A DNA stretch of 64,000 nt from Clostridia bacterium (GCA_017412715.1 JAFPWU010000010.1:62001-126000); one strand, 5' to 3'; counted from the first letter of the stretch, positions 35,839 to 44,709 are shown. Numbers and translations are program-made. The notes: a model not told the origin generated them from the letters alone.

Positions 35839-35924
35839 GCCTGTTCCTTTCTCTGGCCGTCCGCAGTCTTCCGTCGATATCGTCCGGACCGTCCAGGCCT
35901 CCGCATCCGCAAAAGCCTTTTTTC

Positions 35925-35953
35925 AGTTTATCTTTCCCTGCCTTGTTTGTCAA
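35925..35953 (-). promoter_or_regulatory. Promoter for the FAD oxidoreductase gene
   Basis: TTGACA, 17-nt spacer, TAAACT on the minus strand. It lies 4 nt beyond the stop codon of the small EamA gene. The same ends (TTGACAAA and ATAAACTGAA) recur at 28826-28854. Confidence 0.65.
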
Positions 35954-35957
35954 GGAA

Positions 35958-36305
35958 CTATGCCAGTACCGTCACCGCGATTCCGGCCAGGATAAGGCCG
36001 GTCCCCAGCAGCTTCCTCCAGGTCAGCCGCTCGTGAAAGATCGCCAGATCGAAGATGAATACGAAGATATAGCCCGAGGTTTCCAGCAGCGTCCCCTGGG
36101 AAACCTCCACGCCCCGGTAGGAATAGACCGTCATCAGGGTCGCCAGAACGAAGATCATATAGGCGATGATCACCGGGGCGTTCAGATATTCCCTCAGCCG
36201 GCTTTCATATTCCCGCATGGCGGCCTTCTTCAGAAGCACCTGGGAAAAAGCGCTGATGAAGCTGCTGAAGATGATCAGCGCGGCGTAGACATACATTTCC
36301 TTCAC
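35958..36305 (-). CDS. Small four-helix EamA/SMR-type transporter subunit (second of pair)
   Basis: The 115-residue protein has four hydrophobic segments and a C-terminal LLGTGLILAGIAV typical of EamA/DMT modules. The GTG at 36305 overlaps the stop of the preceding gene (GTGA) and has GGAGG 7 nt upstream, which is better than a longer start. Two adjacent half-size EamA genes usually make a heterodimer, as in ArnE/ArnF flippases for undecaprenyl-phosphate sugars. The sugar is not known. Confidence 0.75.
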   Translation of the reverse strand: MKEMYVYAALIIFSSFISAFSQVLLKKAAMREYESRLREYLNAPVIIAYMIFVLATLMTVYSYRGVEVSQGTLLETSGYIFVFIFDLAIFHERLTWRKLLGTGLILAGIAVTVLA

Positions 36306-36670
36306 CGTCCTGCCTCCTCCCGCTTCTCTCCCTCCGAGGCGAACAGGATCACCCCGCATACGATGAGCCCGGCCCCGATCAGCTTCGCCGCCGTAATCTC
36401 CTCGCCGAAGAGCAGCCGCCCCCAGAGGATGCCCCAGATCACCACGATCGCCTTATTGGTATACGCCTGGGCCAGCGGAAAAATCTTCAGCACCTGCTGC
36501 CATCCCAGCGCATAGATTCCCAGGCAGAGAAAAACCAGCCCGTACCCGACAAAGAATTCCAGGCTGAAAAGTTCATAGGCGCCCGTCTTCCGGCTGATGA
36601 CGCTGGTCAGGGAATAGATCAGAAACAGGATATGCATCAGCACATAGCCCGCCGTTTTTCGGTTCTTCAT
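36302..36670 (-). CDS. Small four-helix EamA/SMR-type transporter subunit (first of pair)
   Basis: The 122-residue protein has four membrane segments. The helix-3 region AQAYTNKAIVVIWGILWGRLLFGEEIT is the EamA signature, and it ends in a short charged tail. It overlaps the second subunit gene by 4 nt. The cupin ketoisomerase gene lies 20 nt upstream, so export of a modified deoxysugar lipid is an attractive inference. Confidence 0.75.
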   Translation of the reverse strand: MKNRKTAGYVLMHILFLIYSLTSVISRKTGAYELFSLEFFVGYGLVFLCLGIYALGWQQVLKIFPLAQAYTNKAIVVIWGILWGRLLFGEEITAAKLIGAGLIVCGVILFASEGEKREEAGR

Positions 36671-36689
36671 CTTTCGGTTTTTCCGTCCT

Positions 36690-37112
36690 TCATTCCGCCT
36701 CTCCGGCCTGGTCCTTCTTTCCGATCCAGGCCAGAAAATCCTCGTAATTCCGCAGATAGTCCCCTTCGTCGTACAGCTGATCCGCCAGCACCATCAGCAC
36801 CGCGTCCTCCGAAAAGTCATACATCACGCGCCAGATATTGGAAGCGATATACAGCCCCTTGTTGGGCCGGTCCAGCAGGACGCTTTCCTTCTCCGTTCCG
36901 TTATCCAGCAAGATTTTACACTGTCCCCGGACGCAGACCAGCACCTGCTTCAGCGTCTTATGCGCGTGAAAGCCCCTGCTGATATTGGGCTGGGTATTGT
37001 ACATAAAGTAGCACCGGCGAATGGAAAAGGGGATATTCCGGTTCTCCTCCAGGGCGATCAGGATCCCCCGCTCGTCCCCGTGCTCTTCAAAATCAAAGGT
37101 GGTAATCTCCAC
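36690..37112 (-). CDS. FdtA/WxcM-like cupin, sugar 3,4-ketoisomerase
   Basis: The 140-residue cupin has FDFEEHGDERGILIALEE and the RGFHAHK active-site segment of dTDP-4-oxo-6-deoxyglucose 3,4-isomerases, followed by LVCVRGQCKILLDNG. It would convert a 4-keto-6-deoxy sugar nucleotide to the 3-keto form. GTG at 37112 is preceded by GGAGG. It opens the surface-glycan run (EamA pair, FAD oxidoreductase, radical SAM, membrane glycosyl proteins). Confidence 0.88.
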   Translation of the reverse strand: MEITTFDFEEHGDERGILIALEENRNIPFSIRRCYFMYNTQPNISRGFHAHKTLKQVLVCVRGQCKILLDNGTEKESVLLDRPNKGLYIASNIWRVMYDFSEDAVLMVLADQLYDEGDYLRNYEDFLAWIGKKDQAGEAE

Positions 37113-37139
37113 GCTCAGCCCTCCTCTGCTCGGTATCCT

Positions 37140-37168
37140 ATGATAGCCTACCCTTCCGCATTCCGCAA
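37140..37168 (-). promoter_or_regulatory. Possible weak promoter for the ketoisomerase unit
   Basis: TTGCGG, 17 nt, TATCAT on the minus strand, about 28 nt upstream of the start codon. The -35 is only a partial match. Confidence 0.35.
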
Positions 37169-37170
37169 TC

Positions 37171-37206
37171 AGAGAAAGGGAGGCAGGGGACGAACCCCTG
37201 TCTCCC
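37171..37206 (-). terminator. Rho-independent terminator after the beta-sandwich surface protein
   Basis: A 12-bp stem (GGGAGACAGGGG with CCCCTGCCTCCC, one G-U pair) has a 5-nt loop and is followed by TTTCTCT on the minus strand. It lies 5 nt after the stop codon at 37212. Confidence 0.7.
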
Positions 37207-37211
37207 GCAAA

Positions 37212-39104
37212 TTATGAATTGGTCTTTCTGCGCCGTCTGGTGGATTCTTCCGTCTTTTCCAGCTCCTCCTTCAGGATTTCCGCCTCATTTTCCCCTTCCG
37301 GGGCTTCCGGCGGCTTTTCCTCCGCGGGAGCCTTTTCATCGCTGTACAGCCGCCTCAGGGTTTCCGCCATGAGCCCGCTGTCCTGGGCCGTTCCTTCCGT
37401 CTCCTCCGGCTGCGCCTCTTCTTCCTTCTTCGGAGCGGAATCGATGCCGGAAACCACCTCGCTGCGCCTGTTCCGCTTCGGCTCGGTGCCGTAATCCCGG
37501 TAATTGGCCCCGTCCAGATGATCCATGGCCTTTCCCGACTGGATCCGCTTCACACCCCGGCGAACAAAGCCGATCAGCAGCAGGGCCGCCAGGACGGCAG
37601 TGATTCCTCCCAGAATCCATTTCGCCGTATCCGCGGCGCTTTCCATCTGGCTCATCCAGGCGGGCAGCTTCTTTTCCGCGGGAAGATCCTCATAGGATTC
37701 CGGCACCGTCTCGTACCGGGGCGCCGGCGGAGTAACAATGGGGGCCTCCGTGGGTTCCGGGGTGGGCTGCTCCAGGGAAACCGGCACCAGATTGCTGGAG
37801 AAGGTCAGCGTCTGGGACAGCTGATCCTGGCAGCTGGCGGTGAACTGGAAGGTTCCCGGCATGCTGATAGCCATCTCCCGGGTAAAGGAGCGGCTTTCCC
37901 CGGCGGGAATGGCGTCAAAGGTGTTAATGACGGTGTTCACCGCCCGGACGGTAATCTTCGAAACATCCACGGCACTCTCGTTCCGGACGGTAATCGTGAA
38001 GCGCACGCTCCCCGGAATCGCATACACAACGCTCCGGTCCGCCGCGGCCTCCAGCGCCAGCACAATCTGCTGGGAGGGGTCCGTGGCGATGATATTCACC
38101 CGGCCCGTGGCCGTCTCCACCGGCACGCCGGTAGCGTCCTGGGCCGCTACGGAAATCTGAATATCCTGGGTCTCGGTGATGGTCATTTCCTTTTCCAGGG
38201 TCACGGATTTTCCCGCTTCCACCGTCAGGCCGGAATAGAGCTCGCCCAGATTCTCGTCCGTCAGCGTTACATCCGTAAAGTCCACCGTTCCGCTGTTCTT
38301 CAGCTTGATGGTCAGCTTGACCGTGTCCCCCGGCGCGCCGCCTTTCTTGTCGGCGGAAAGGGTTGCAGACAGCTTTACCTCGCCGTACTTGACGCTGGCG
38401 GCCTCCACCTTCTGGGAATAGGATTTTCCGCCTGCCTTATAGGTAATCGTAGCGGCGGAAGTCAGGTCCTTCTTTCCCATCTTCACGGTGAAGGTATAGC
38501 TTTCCTTCGCCCCGACCGCAATGGACTCAATGCTTCCGGACTTGCTGGAAATGCTGCTGTTCTCCTTAATGGTGACCGATGTCACGTCCACCGTGCCGGT
38601 GTTCTCGATCTCGTAGGTGACGGTCACTTCCTGATCCTTCTGGGCGGTTGTGGGTCTGATCTCCCGATTCACCGTCAGCTGCGGCGCGGCGCCGGCATAG
38701 ATGATCTTCTTGGAGAAGTTCTTGGTCTTGTTGACCAGTTCGCCTTCCTCATTATAGATGGTATATTTGATCTTGAAGGTAATCCTCCCGGCATCCAGCT
38801 CCGCCTGGGTCACCTTCCACCTTCCGCTCCAGCTCTTGGTGGTCCCCACGCTGAGGGTGGGAGAGCCGAACTCCTCCACCTGCTTGCCGCTGGGATAGTA
38901 CAGCGTCACGGGGCTCGGGAGATCGCTTTCCCCCACATTGCTGACGGAGATTGAAACGGTAATCTCCTTCGGACCGGAGAACTGATTCGTCTCCAGCGCC
39001 ATGGAAACCTTCAGCGGATCGTCCGCCGCCAGCGCCGCGGATCCGCACAGCAAAACCAGCAGCAAGGCAGACGCCAGCACAAATATCCAATGCTTTCTGT
39101 TCAT
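37212..39104 (-). CDS. Surface protein with repeated beta-sandwich (CARDB/DUF11-like) domains
   Basis: The 630-residue precursor has a signal peptide (cleavage after ALA about residue 27), four repeats of about 90-110 residues that read 'V.V.Y.IENTGTVD...V.I..', 'LTIKLKNSGTVDFTDVTL' and similar, then a Pro/Thr/Glu linker, a membrane segment (about 505-527) and a charged Glu/Lys/Arg cytoplasmic tail. The repeats fit the CARDB/DUF11 class of adhesive or spacer domains. It has its own promoter and terminator and no close operon partners. Its ligand is unknown. Confidence 0.85.
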   Translation of the reverse strand: MNRKHWIFVLASALLLVLLCGSAALAADDPLKVSMALETNQFSGPKEITVSISVSNVGESDLPSPVTLYYPSGKQVEEFGSPTLSVGTTKSWSGRWKVTQAELDAGRITFKIKYTIYNEEGELVNKTKNFSKKIIYAGAAPQLTVNREIRPTTAQKDQEVTVTYEIENTGTVDVTSVTIKENSSISSKSGSIESIAVGAKESYTFTVKMGKKDLTSAATITYKAGGKSYSQKVEAASVKYGEVKLSATLSADKKGGAPGDTVKLTIKLKNSGTVDFTDVTLTDENLGELYSGLTVEAGKSVTLEKEMTITETQDIQISVAAQDATGVPVETATGRVNIIATDPSQQIVLALEAAADRSVVYAIPGSVRFTITVRNESAVDVSKITVRAVNTVINTFDAIPAGESRSFTREMAISMPGTFQFTASCQDQLSQTLTFSSNLVPVSLEQPTPEPTEAPIVTPPAPRYETVPESYEDLPAEKKLPAWMSQMESAADTAKWILGGITAVLAALLLIGFVRRGVKRIQSGKAMDHLDGANYRDYGTEPKRNRRSEVVSGIDSAPKKEEEAQPEETEGTAQDSGLMAETLRRLYSDEKAPAEEKPPEAPEGENEAEILKEELEKTEESTRRRRKTNS

Positions 39105-39221
39105 ATGTCTGATTTCGGAGCCCTCCCGGGCTCCTGCCCCCTTCCCTGAAGATCAGGTGTTGGTCTCTCCCCTTCTGTGCCCATTCCCGGTCTATGATTA
39201 TGCGCACAAAAATACAGAGTC

Positions 39222-39250
39222 ATTGTATACGGAAAGAGATTTGATGTCAA
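39222..39250 (-). promoter_or_regulatory. Promoter for the beta-sandwich surface protein
   Basis: TTGACA, 17-nt spacer, TACAAT on the minus strand. The -10 lies about 118 nt upstream of the start codon, giving a long leader. Confidence 0.75.
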
Positions 39251-39356
39251 GGCTTTGGCGCATTATTATTACATTTTTGTTACGTTTTTCTTCGTGTCCC
39301 GGAACAAGTCGTTGTACAGCGGATGAATATCCTTGTGACGGTTGTCTGAAACGATG

Positions 39357-39462
39357 GAACGCTGAATCAATGCTTTATCTGCTTTCATCGTCTGAGCGAA
39401 GGCTTAACCTGCCTCTCCTGAACAAATGCGCTGAACACCGGAAAGTAATCGATCCGTTTTTC
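39357..39462 (+). repeat. Diverged, nearly full-length copy of the dispersed repeat (copy D)
   Basis: Begins GGAACGCTGAATCAATGC, then TCATCGTCTGAGCGAAGGC and GGCTTAACCTGCCTC, and ends near CCGGAAAGTAATC and CGTTTTTC. It matches the order and spacing of copies A and B. Nineteen nt, TCATCGTCTGAGCGAAGGC, are identical to 42113-42131. Confidence 0.55.
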
Positions 39463-39489
39463 TTGGATCCGGCAGGCTTCACGGTCCTC

Positions 39490-40251
39490 TCAGTCCCCTG
39501 GCTTTTCACAGAGCCTGTTTCTCCGACTTCCGTTTTTTTCCAGCCATCTTGCCGGAGACATGCCGAATTCCCTGGAGAATGCTCGGGTAAAATTTGCAGC
39601 ATTCTGATAGCCCAGGGACTTAGAAATATCGTTCATTTTCTCGCCGCTGAGCATGCGTCGGCAGGCTTCTTCCATCCTGCTCTGCGTCAGGTACCTGATG
39701 AAAGTTTTGCCCGTGTATTGATGAAAGAGGCGGCTGAAATAGCTGTAACTCAAATTGAAATGGTTGGCCACCTCCGCCATGGAAATCTGGTCATAGAGAT
39801 GATTCTGAATGTATGCCTCCGCCTGTGGCAAAATGGCCTCACCGTCGACAGGTTCCTCCTCCCGTGGAAGGGTCTCTTCCGCGGCCACGCTCAGCACGGA
39901 TTCGATCAGTGCTCTCATGGCGCTTTCCGCACAAGGCTTCACCAGAAAATCCTTGACGCCAAGCCGTATTGCCTGCTGGGCATAACTGAACTGGTCGTAA
40001 GCCGTCATGATGATACACACAGTCTGGGGACATGCCTCCCGAACCTGTCGGACCAGCTCAAGCCCGTCCATTCCCTCCATGCGGATGTCCGTCAGCAGGA
40101 TCCCATAGGGTAGGCTTTTCATCTTATTCAGCGCCTCCCGGCCGGAATAGGCGCACGCAACCGTTTCAACCTCCGGGAACGCCATCCGCCTGATCCGTCC
40201 TGCTGTGCCGTTGCAAATGATGACATCGTCATCAACCACCAGAATATTCAT
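39490..40251 (-). CDS. AraC-type response regulator (YesN-like)
   Basis: The 253-residue protein joins a receiver domain (phospho-Asp in LLTDIRMEGMDG about residue 57, Lys in DFLVKPC) to a C-terminal AraC/HTH_18 domain with two helix-turn-helix motifs (ISMAEVANHFNLSYSYFSRLF and ISKSLGYQNAANFTRAF). This is the YesN class that controls sugar-transport operons through direct-repeat operators. Its ATG lies inside the last codons of the histidine kinase gene (20-nt overlap). Likely targets are the transporter genes at 42.2-46.6 kb. Confidence 0.92.
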   Translation of the reverse strand: MNILVVDDDVIICNGTAGRIRRMAFPEVETVACAYSGREALNKMKSLPYGILLTDIRMEGMDGLELVRQVREACPQTVCIIMTAYDQFSYAQQAIRLGVKDFLVKPCAESAMRALIESVLSVAAEETLPREEEPVDGEAILPQAEAYIQNHLYDQISMAEVANHFNLSYSYFSRLFHQYTGKTFIRYLTQSRMEEACRRMLSGEKMNDISKSLGYQNAANFTRAFSREFGMSPARWLEKNGSRRNRLCEKPGD

Positions 40252-42010
40252 TTTCCGGTCCTCCTGTCTGCTCTGTGATCCCGGATTCCCCGGCCTTCAT
40301 CGGGATCCGGATTTGGACAACGGTGCTGCCTTTCCTGGAGCAGACCTCCATCTCAGCGTCATCTCCATACATCAGCTCCAGCCTGCGCTTGACGTTAGCC
40401 AAACCGATGCTTTTCCCTCCCTGATCCAGCCATTCCCGGGCATGGGAGATTTTCTCGCGGATCTGCCCCAGTTGTTCCGGGCTGATCTCCCGCCCATCGT
40501 TGCTGATTGTAATCGCAAGCATATTTCCCTCCTCCCTGCAGAAGGAAATATGGATATGCATGGCATGGCCTGAAACCAGGCCGTGATGGATCGCGTTCTC
40601 CATGATAGGCTGCAGGATGAAGCGCGGAACCCTGACCTGTTTCAGCTCAGGGGGAAGTTCCGTTTCCAGGATGATCTCCGTACCTTTCATTTTTTCCATG
40701 AAGGATATAAAAGCCATGGCCTGCTGCTTTTCCTCCGCCAGCTCTGCGGAGAAATGCCCTCCCAGATTATAGTGCAGCACCTCACCCAGGTGAGAAATGG
40801 ATTCGCTGACTTCCGGAGGCATACCGTTTTCCTCCGATTGCAGTTGGAGCCAGTACAGGGCATTGAACAGGAAGTGCGGATTCATCTGGTACTGAAGCAT
40901 CATCTGCTGTGCATGTCGCTTATCCTTTTCTTCCTTGGCCAGTGCACTGTAATACTTCTCTATCCGATTGTTCAGCTCCAGGAAAGCTGAGGCCAACTGG
41001 CCTGCCTCATCCTGCCCCGGCCTGGGGAGAACCTCCCGCGGGTCCACTCCGCTCCTCATTCTGCTGACTGCTCTGGTCATCTGCGTCATACGTTTCATCA
41101 TTTTCCAGACGACAGCATAGGCCACCAGCATCAGCAGGGCGCCTAAAAGCAGGGTAGGAACCAGAGACCGCATCGTCCTGGCCAGCGCTTCTGCTCGCAG
41201 CGGTCCGGTTTCGGAAGAGATCAGAACATCCGCCTCCAGCCTGTCAATCTTCATGGAAAGATACATTCTGTCTCCGCTGAAGGTCCACCCGATGCCCAGA
41301 GCGCACTCCGGAGTACCCCAGACCGGACCGCCGACCGGGACACGCTCCCCAGAAGGGAAAAGGACGTAGGCACCCTCTGACAGGGCGGAAAGCGGCGCGA
41401 AAAGACGATCCGCCTGCAGGGAGCACCGGATAATGCCGCTCCAGTTCTGGGGACTGCTTGCAACCTTCTGATAATAGGGAATGATCCTTCCCCCATATTC
41501 GCTCATCGGGAGCTCTTCCTGGATCTCCCCCCAACGCGCCGCCTCCCCGCTGGACAGATACTCCTCGAATTCCCGGTTTCCTCCCATTCTTGAAAGGTGA
41601 ACCGCCAGGTCATAGCTTTCCGGCATTCTCTCATCAGGAACAAGCAGGTAGATATTGGCGTCCATGCCGGACAGAAAACTTTCGCTGAATTTGATGTTTT
41701 CCACGGCATGAAACATTAGCTTGGTTATATATCGATCCCTGTTTGTCTCATTCAGTGCGGAGCGGATGGCTGGCGCGTAGGCCAGCTCCTGCAAAACAAC
41801 CTCAGTCTGGGCCATTTCTGTATTGACCGCCGAAATGCTTTCCCTCATATTCTCGGCCATTTCGGTCCGTCTTTCTTGGAGTACCTGGTTCAGCTGAATC
41901 CGATACTGGAAAAAACTGATCACAGCACAGAAAACCAGAATCAGCGCAGAAAGAAGCACAACCAGTTTGCGGGTCAGGGGCACCCGGCCGTTTCCGGACA
42001 ATTCTATCAC
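40232..42010 (-). CDS. Two-transmembrane sensor histidine kinase (YesM-like)
   Basis: The protein (592 residues from GTG at 42010) has a first membrane helix (about 15-34), an extracellular sensor of about 240 residues, a second helix (near 285-305), HAMP, and a His_kinase/HATPase pair: phosphoacceptor region QMNPHFLFNALYWLQ, N box FILQPIMENAIHHG, and G box GLANVKRRLELMYG. This matches LytS/YesM-type kinases for sugar sensing. The GTG at 42010 has AAGGA 8 nt upstream; a TTG three codons later, after GAGGTG, is the alternative. It is coupled to the response regulator. Confidence 0.92.
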   Translation of the reverse strand: MIELSGNGRVPLTRKLVVLLSALILVFCAVISFFQYRIQLNQVLQERRTEMAENMRESISAVNTEMAQTEVVLQELAYAPAIRSALNETNRDRYITKLMFHAVENIKFSESFLSGMDANIYLLVPDERMPESYDLAVHLSRMGGNREFEEYLSSGEAARWGEIQEELPMSEYGGRIIPYYQKVASSPQNWSGIIRCSLQADRLFAPLSALSEGAYVLFPSGERVPVGGPVWGTPECALGIGWTFSGDRMYLSMKIDRLEADVLISSETGPLRAEALARTMRSLVPTLLLGALLMLVAYAVVWKMMKRMTQMTRAVSRMRSGVDPREVLPRPGQDEAGQLASAFLELNNRIEKYYSALAKEEKDKRHAQQMMLQYQMNPHFLFNALYWLQLQSEENGMPPEVSESISHLGEVLHYNLGGHFSAELAEEKQQAMAFISFMEKMKGTEIILETELPPELKQVRVPRFILQPIMENAIHHGLVSGHAMHIHISFCREEGNMLAITISNDGREISPEQLGQIREKISHAREWLDQGGKSIGLANVKRRLELMYGDDAEMEVCSRKGSTVVQIRIPMKAGESGITEQTGGPENEYSGG

Positions 42011-42070
42011 CTCTCTGATCCTTCATTCCACAGGGAGCAGCAGGAATCCTTTTCTTCTCGTAAAATCCTC

Positions 42071-42131
42071 CACTCGGAAAAAGAATACACTGAATCACTA
42101 TTCTTTCGGCGGTCATCGTCTGAGCGAAGGC
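42071..42131 (+). repeat. Partial copy of the dispersed repeat (copy E)
   Basis: ACACTGAATCACTATTC is followed at the usual distance by TCATCGTCTGAGCGAAGGC. Only the first half is recognisable. It lies upstream of the histidine kinase gene, in the same orientation as copy D beyond the other end of the two-component pair. Confidence 0.5.
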
Positions 42132-42184
42132 AAGGGCTGCCACTATGGAATCAGTCTGAATCTCCCTGAAGACACAGCACACAC

Positions 42185-42216
42185 AAAAACAGGGGAGGAG
42201 CGTCTGCCCTCCCCTG
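42185..42216 (-). terminator. Rho-independent terminator after the solute-binding protein gene
   Basis: CAGGGGAGG and CCTCCCCTG pair around a 9-nt loop, followed by TTTTTGTG on the minus strand. It lies about 20 nt beyond the stop codon, so the kinase/regulator genes are a separate unit or depend on read-through. Confidence 0.82.
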
Positions 42217-42236
42217 CAAAGTCAACCGGTCAGGTC

Positions 42237-43772
42237 TCAGTCGGCAAAGACCAGGGATGTTCCGTTAGCCGTGTTATAGGCGTCAAGCAAAGAGGTGCGC
42301 ACTTCTTCGCCGCCCATGCTCAGATAAGTGGAAACATAATTGTCCCAATCCTTCTCCAGATCTAGTTCCCCGGTAATAAACTTGATTCCGGATTCCTTGA
42401 CGTAGGTCTCCAGGTCGCTATTGTACTGGACGAAAGCGTCTGAGGTCAGGCCCAGGAACAGATCCGGATACACAGCAACGCCGGAATAGGTCGCAATGGA
42501 CTGCTGATAGAGGCGGCTGGCAAAATTGTCGCTCAGCACGCGGACGGAGTTCTCAATCGGGATATGATAGAAGAACCGATAAACCTGCATATCCTTGATC
42601 TCGTTGCCCAGCTTGTCCTTTCCGTCGATGCCGAAATACCAGTCAATGTCGCCGTTGGCATTCTGGGTCCAGAACTGACCTTCCACGCCCCACATCAGGG
42701 TGCGCTGCCCGTTGGTGGAGCAAGCATAGTCGATCAGGCTCAGCACAGCATCTACGTTTTCACAGGTGTAGCTGATGGCAAAATAATTTTCGCATGGATC
42801 CTGAGCGATCACGCCGCTCTTGCCGTCTGGGCCTACCGGCGGGTTGAAGATCGCGATAGAATCCTCAGGATTGGTTTCGGCGTATCCATAACGGGCGACC
42901 GCATTACCTGCATGGCTCCACCAGCTGTTCCAGATGCCGAACTCGCCGCGCACGAATTTTTCATAAGCCTGGGCATCACTGGTTGTGAAGCATTCCGGAT
43001 CCATCAGACCTTCCGCATAGATGCTGTGGATATACGCCAGGCCTGCCTTGAAATCATCGCTGATGACATTGGTGATCACCTTGCCGTCCTCACCCAGGAA
43101 GTAGCACTGGTCTGGGCGTGCGCCGAAGGCGCCGAGGAAAGGCGTCATGTGGTTGAATCCACGGCCTTCTCCCCCGAATCCATATGTATCGTTTTTGCCG
43201 TTGCCATCGGGATCTTCAAAGGTGAAAGCGCGCATCACATCGGTCCAATCATCCAGCGTAACGGGGATCTCCTTGCCAACCTTGGCCAGCCAGTCGGTCC
43301 GGATGTTCTCGGTGTAGTAGGAGCGGGCGATTGTCACGCTGGGAATACCGTAGATTCGGCCATCCACGCTCGTCCGAGCCAGCATGTCATCTAGGGTATA
43401 TCCGGAAACCTGGGACAGGTATTCCATAATGTGGGGATAGTTCTTCACCTTGTCAGTGATGTCCGCGAAGGCGCCCTCCGCAGCGTAGCCCTGGAAGGTA
43501 GACGCATCCATAAAGGCGATCAGGTCCGGAATATCTCCGCCGGAAATATACAGCGCCAACTGCTGCTTCCAGTTGTCGCCGCCCTGAATCAGATCCATAT
43601 CCACATTGATATCTTCCAGTACCTTCTGCCTTGTCAGTTCTGTAAATTCATTCATCGGGCGGGATGTTGAATAGAACATCTTCACCTTCACGGGATCATC
43701 AGCGAAGGCAATGTTCAGGGCAGCGGTGCAGACCAGCATCAGCGCCAGCAGGGAACAAAGAAACTTTTTCAT
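42237..43772 (-). CDS. Extracellular solute-binding protein (family 1, LplA-like)
   Basis: The 511-residue precursor has a signal peptide ending at AFA (about residue 24) without a lipobox Cys at the cleavage site. The mature part has the SBP family 1 layout, with GGDIPDLIAFMDASTFQGYAA-type segments and WTDVMRAFTFEDPDGNGKNDTYG, typical of sugar- or oligosaccharide-binding LplA/YtcQ proteins. It precedes kinase/regulator genes but follows two permeases on the same strand, so it belongs to the import system. An excellent GGAGGT Shine-Dalgarno precedes ATG. The missing lipobox is odd for a monoderm; anchoring may be by another route. Confidence 0.88.
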   Translation of the reverse strand: MKKFLCSLLALMLVCTAALNIAFADDPVKVKMFYSTSRPMNEFTELTRQKVLEDINVDMDLIQGGDNWKQQLALYISGGDIPDLIAFMDASTFQGYAAEGAFADITDKVKNYPHIMEYLSQVSGYTLDDMLARTSVDGRIYGIPSVTIARSYYTENIRTDWLAKVGKEIPVTLDDWTDVMRAFTFEDPDGNGKNDTYGFGGEGRGFNHMTPFLGAFGARPDQCYFLGEDGKVITNVISDDFKAGLAYIHSIYAEGLMDPECFTTSDAQAYEKFVRGEFGIWNSWWSHAGNAVARYGYAETNPEDSIAIFNPPVGPDGKSGVIAQDPCENYFAISYTCENVDAVLSLIDYACSTNGQRTLMWGVEGQFWTQNANGDIDWYFGIDGKDKLGNEIKDMQVYRFFYHIPIENSVRVLSDNFASRLYQQSIATYSGVAVYPDLFLGLTSDAFVQYNSDLETYVKESGIKFITGELDLEKDWDNYVSTYLSMGGEEVRTSLLDAYNTANGTSLVFAD

Positions 43773-43830
43773 GGGATTACCTCCTTTTTATTTTTCAGCG
43801 GGCATACGCCCGCAGGAACCCGATGGAGCA

Positions 43831-44709
43831 TTATCCCTTCAGGGACCCGACCATGATGCCCTTCACAAAATACTTCTGCAGGAAAGGATACACGCAAATG
43901 ATAGGCAGTGCAGAAATCACGATCATCGCACATTTCAACATTTCGGAGGGCATGGACTGGGTCGCATCGTCATACATCAGCGTCTGAAATTCGCTGGACA
44001 TCAGAATCTGACGCAGGATCGCCTGAATCGGAAATTTATTACGGTCCGTAATGAACAGGATGCTGTAGAAATAGGCGTTCCAGTAGCGCACCAAGTAGAA
44101 CAGCGTGATCGTCGCAAGAACCGGAGTAGAAACCTGCAGCAGGATTCGGGTAAAATACTTCCAGTAGCTGCATCCGTCAATTTCCGCGGCCTCGTACAGG
44201 TCGTTAGGAATAGCCTGGAAAAAATTACGCATGATAATTGTGTTATACGTGCTGATCAGGAAGGGGAAAATCAGCGACCAGCGGGTATTCAGCAGGCCAA
44301 GGTCCCGGACCTGCAGATAAAACGGAACCAGCCCAGCGTTGAACAGCATCGTAAACACCACAAAGACAGTCAGAAGCGTATGTCCCGGCATCTCCTTTCT
44401 GGAGAGCACAAACGCGCTGACACAGGTCAGAATCATGCTCATCAGCGTGCCCATCAGCGTAATAAACAGCGTGTTTCCATAAGCTACGGGAATCAGATTG
44501 TTCCGAAAAATCTGCTGATAGGATTCCCAGTGCAGTCCGTCCGGCCAGAGCAGAACAACGCTGTTGGTCACATGGCTGATCGAGGAAACGGATGCGACGA
44601 TGACATACCAGAAGGGATACAGGGTTACAAGAATAACCAGGAGCATCAGAATGGCATTTATCCCGTCGAAGATACGCTCCCGCTTTCCGATAATCCGTCC
44701 GCTGCTCAC
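43831..44709 (-). CDS. Carbohydrate ABC transporter permease (LplC-like)
   Basis: The 292-residue protein has six membrane segments and the binding-protein-dependent transport signature EAAEIDGCSYWKYFTRI that contacts the ATPase. It is the MalG/LplC type. The GTG start overlaps the stop of the LplB-like gene (GTGA), as usual for permease pairs. The energising ATPase is not in this window; such systems often use a shared MsmK-like ATPase encoded elsewhere. Confidence 0.92.
   Translation of the reverse strand: MSSGRIIGKRERIFDGINAILMLLVILVTLYPFWYVIVASVSSISHVTNSVVLLWPDGLHWESYQQIFRNNLIPVAYGNTLFITLMGTLMSMILTCVSAFVLSRKEMPGHTLLTVFVVFTMLFNAGLVPFYLQVRDLGLLNTRWSLIFPFLISTYNTIIMRNFFQAIPNDLYEAAEIDGCSYWKYFTRILLQVSTPVLATITLFYLVRYWNAYFYSILFITDRNKFPIQAILRQILMSSEFQTLMYDDATQSMPSEMLKCAMIVISALPIICVYPFLQKYFVKGIMVGSLKG

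Larger units (their letters stand above)
39105..39489. other. Intergenic region with promoter and a dispersed repeat copy
   Basis: No gene is supported here. It holds the leftward promoter at 39222-39250 and a copy of the dispersed repeat at about 39357-39462. The remainder is unremarkable AT-richer sequence. Confidence 0.6.

Noticed and set aside
37171..37206. tRNA-like stem with GGGGACGAACCCC
   Set aside because: It resembles a T-arm, but no other cloverleaf arms fit around it; it is better explained as a terminator.
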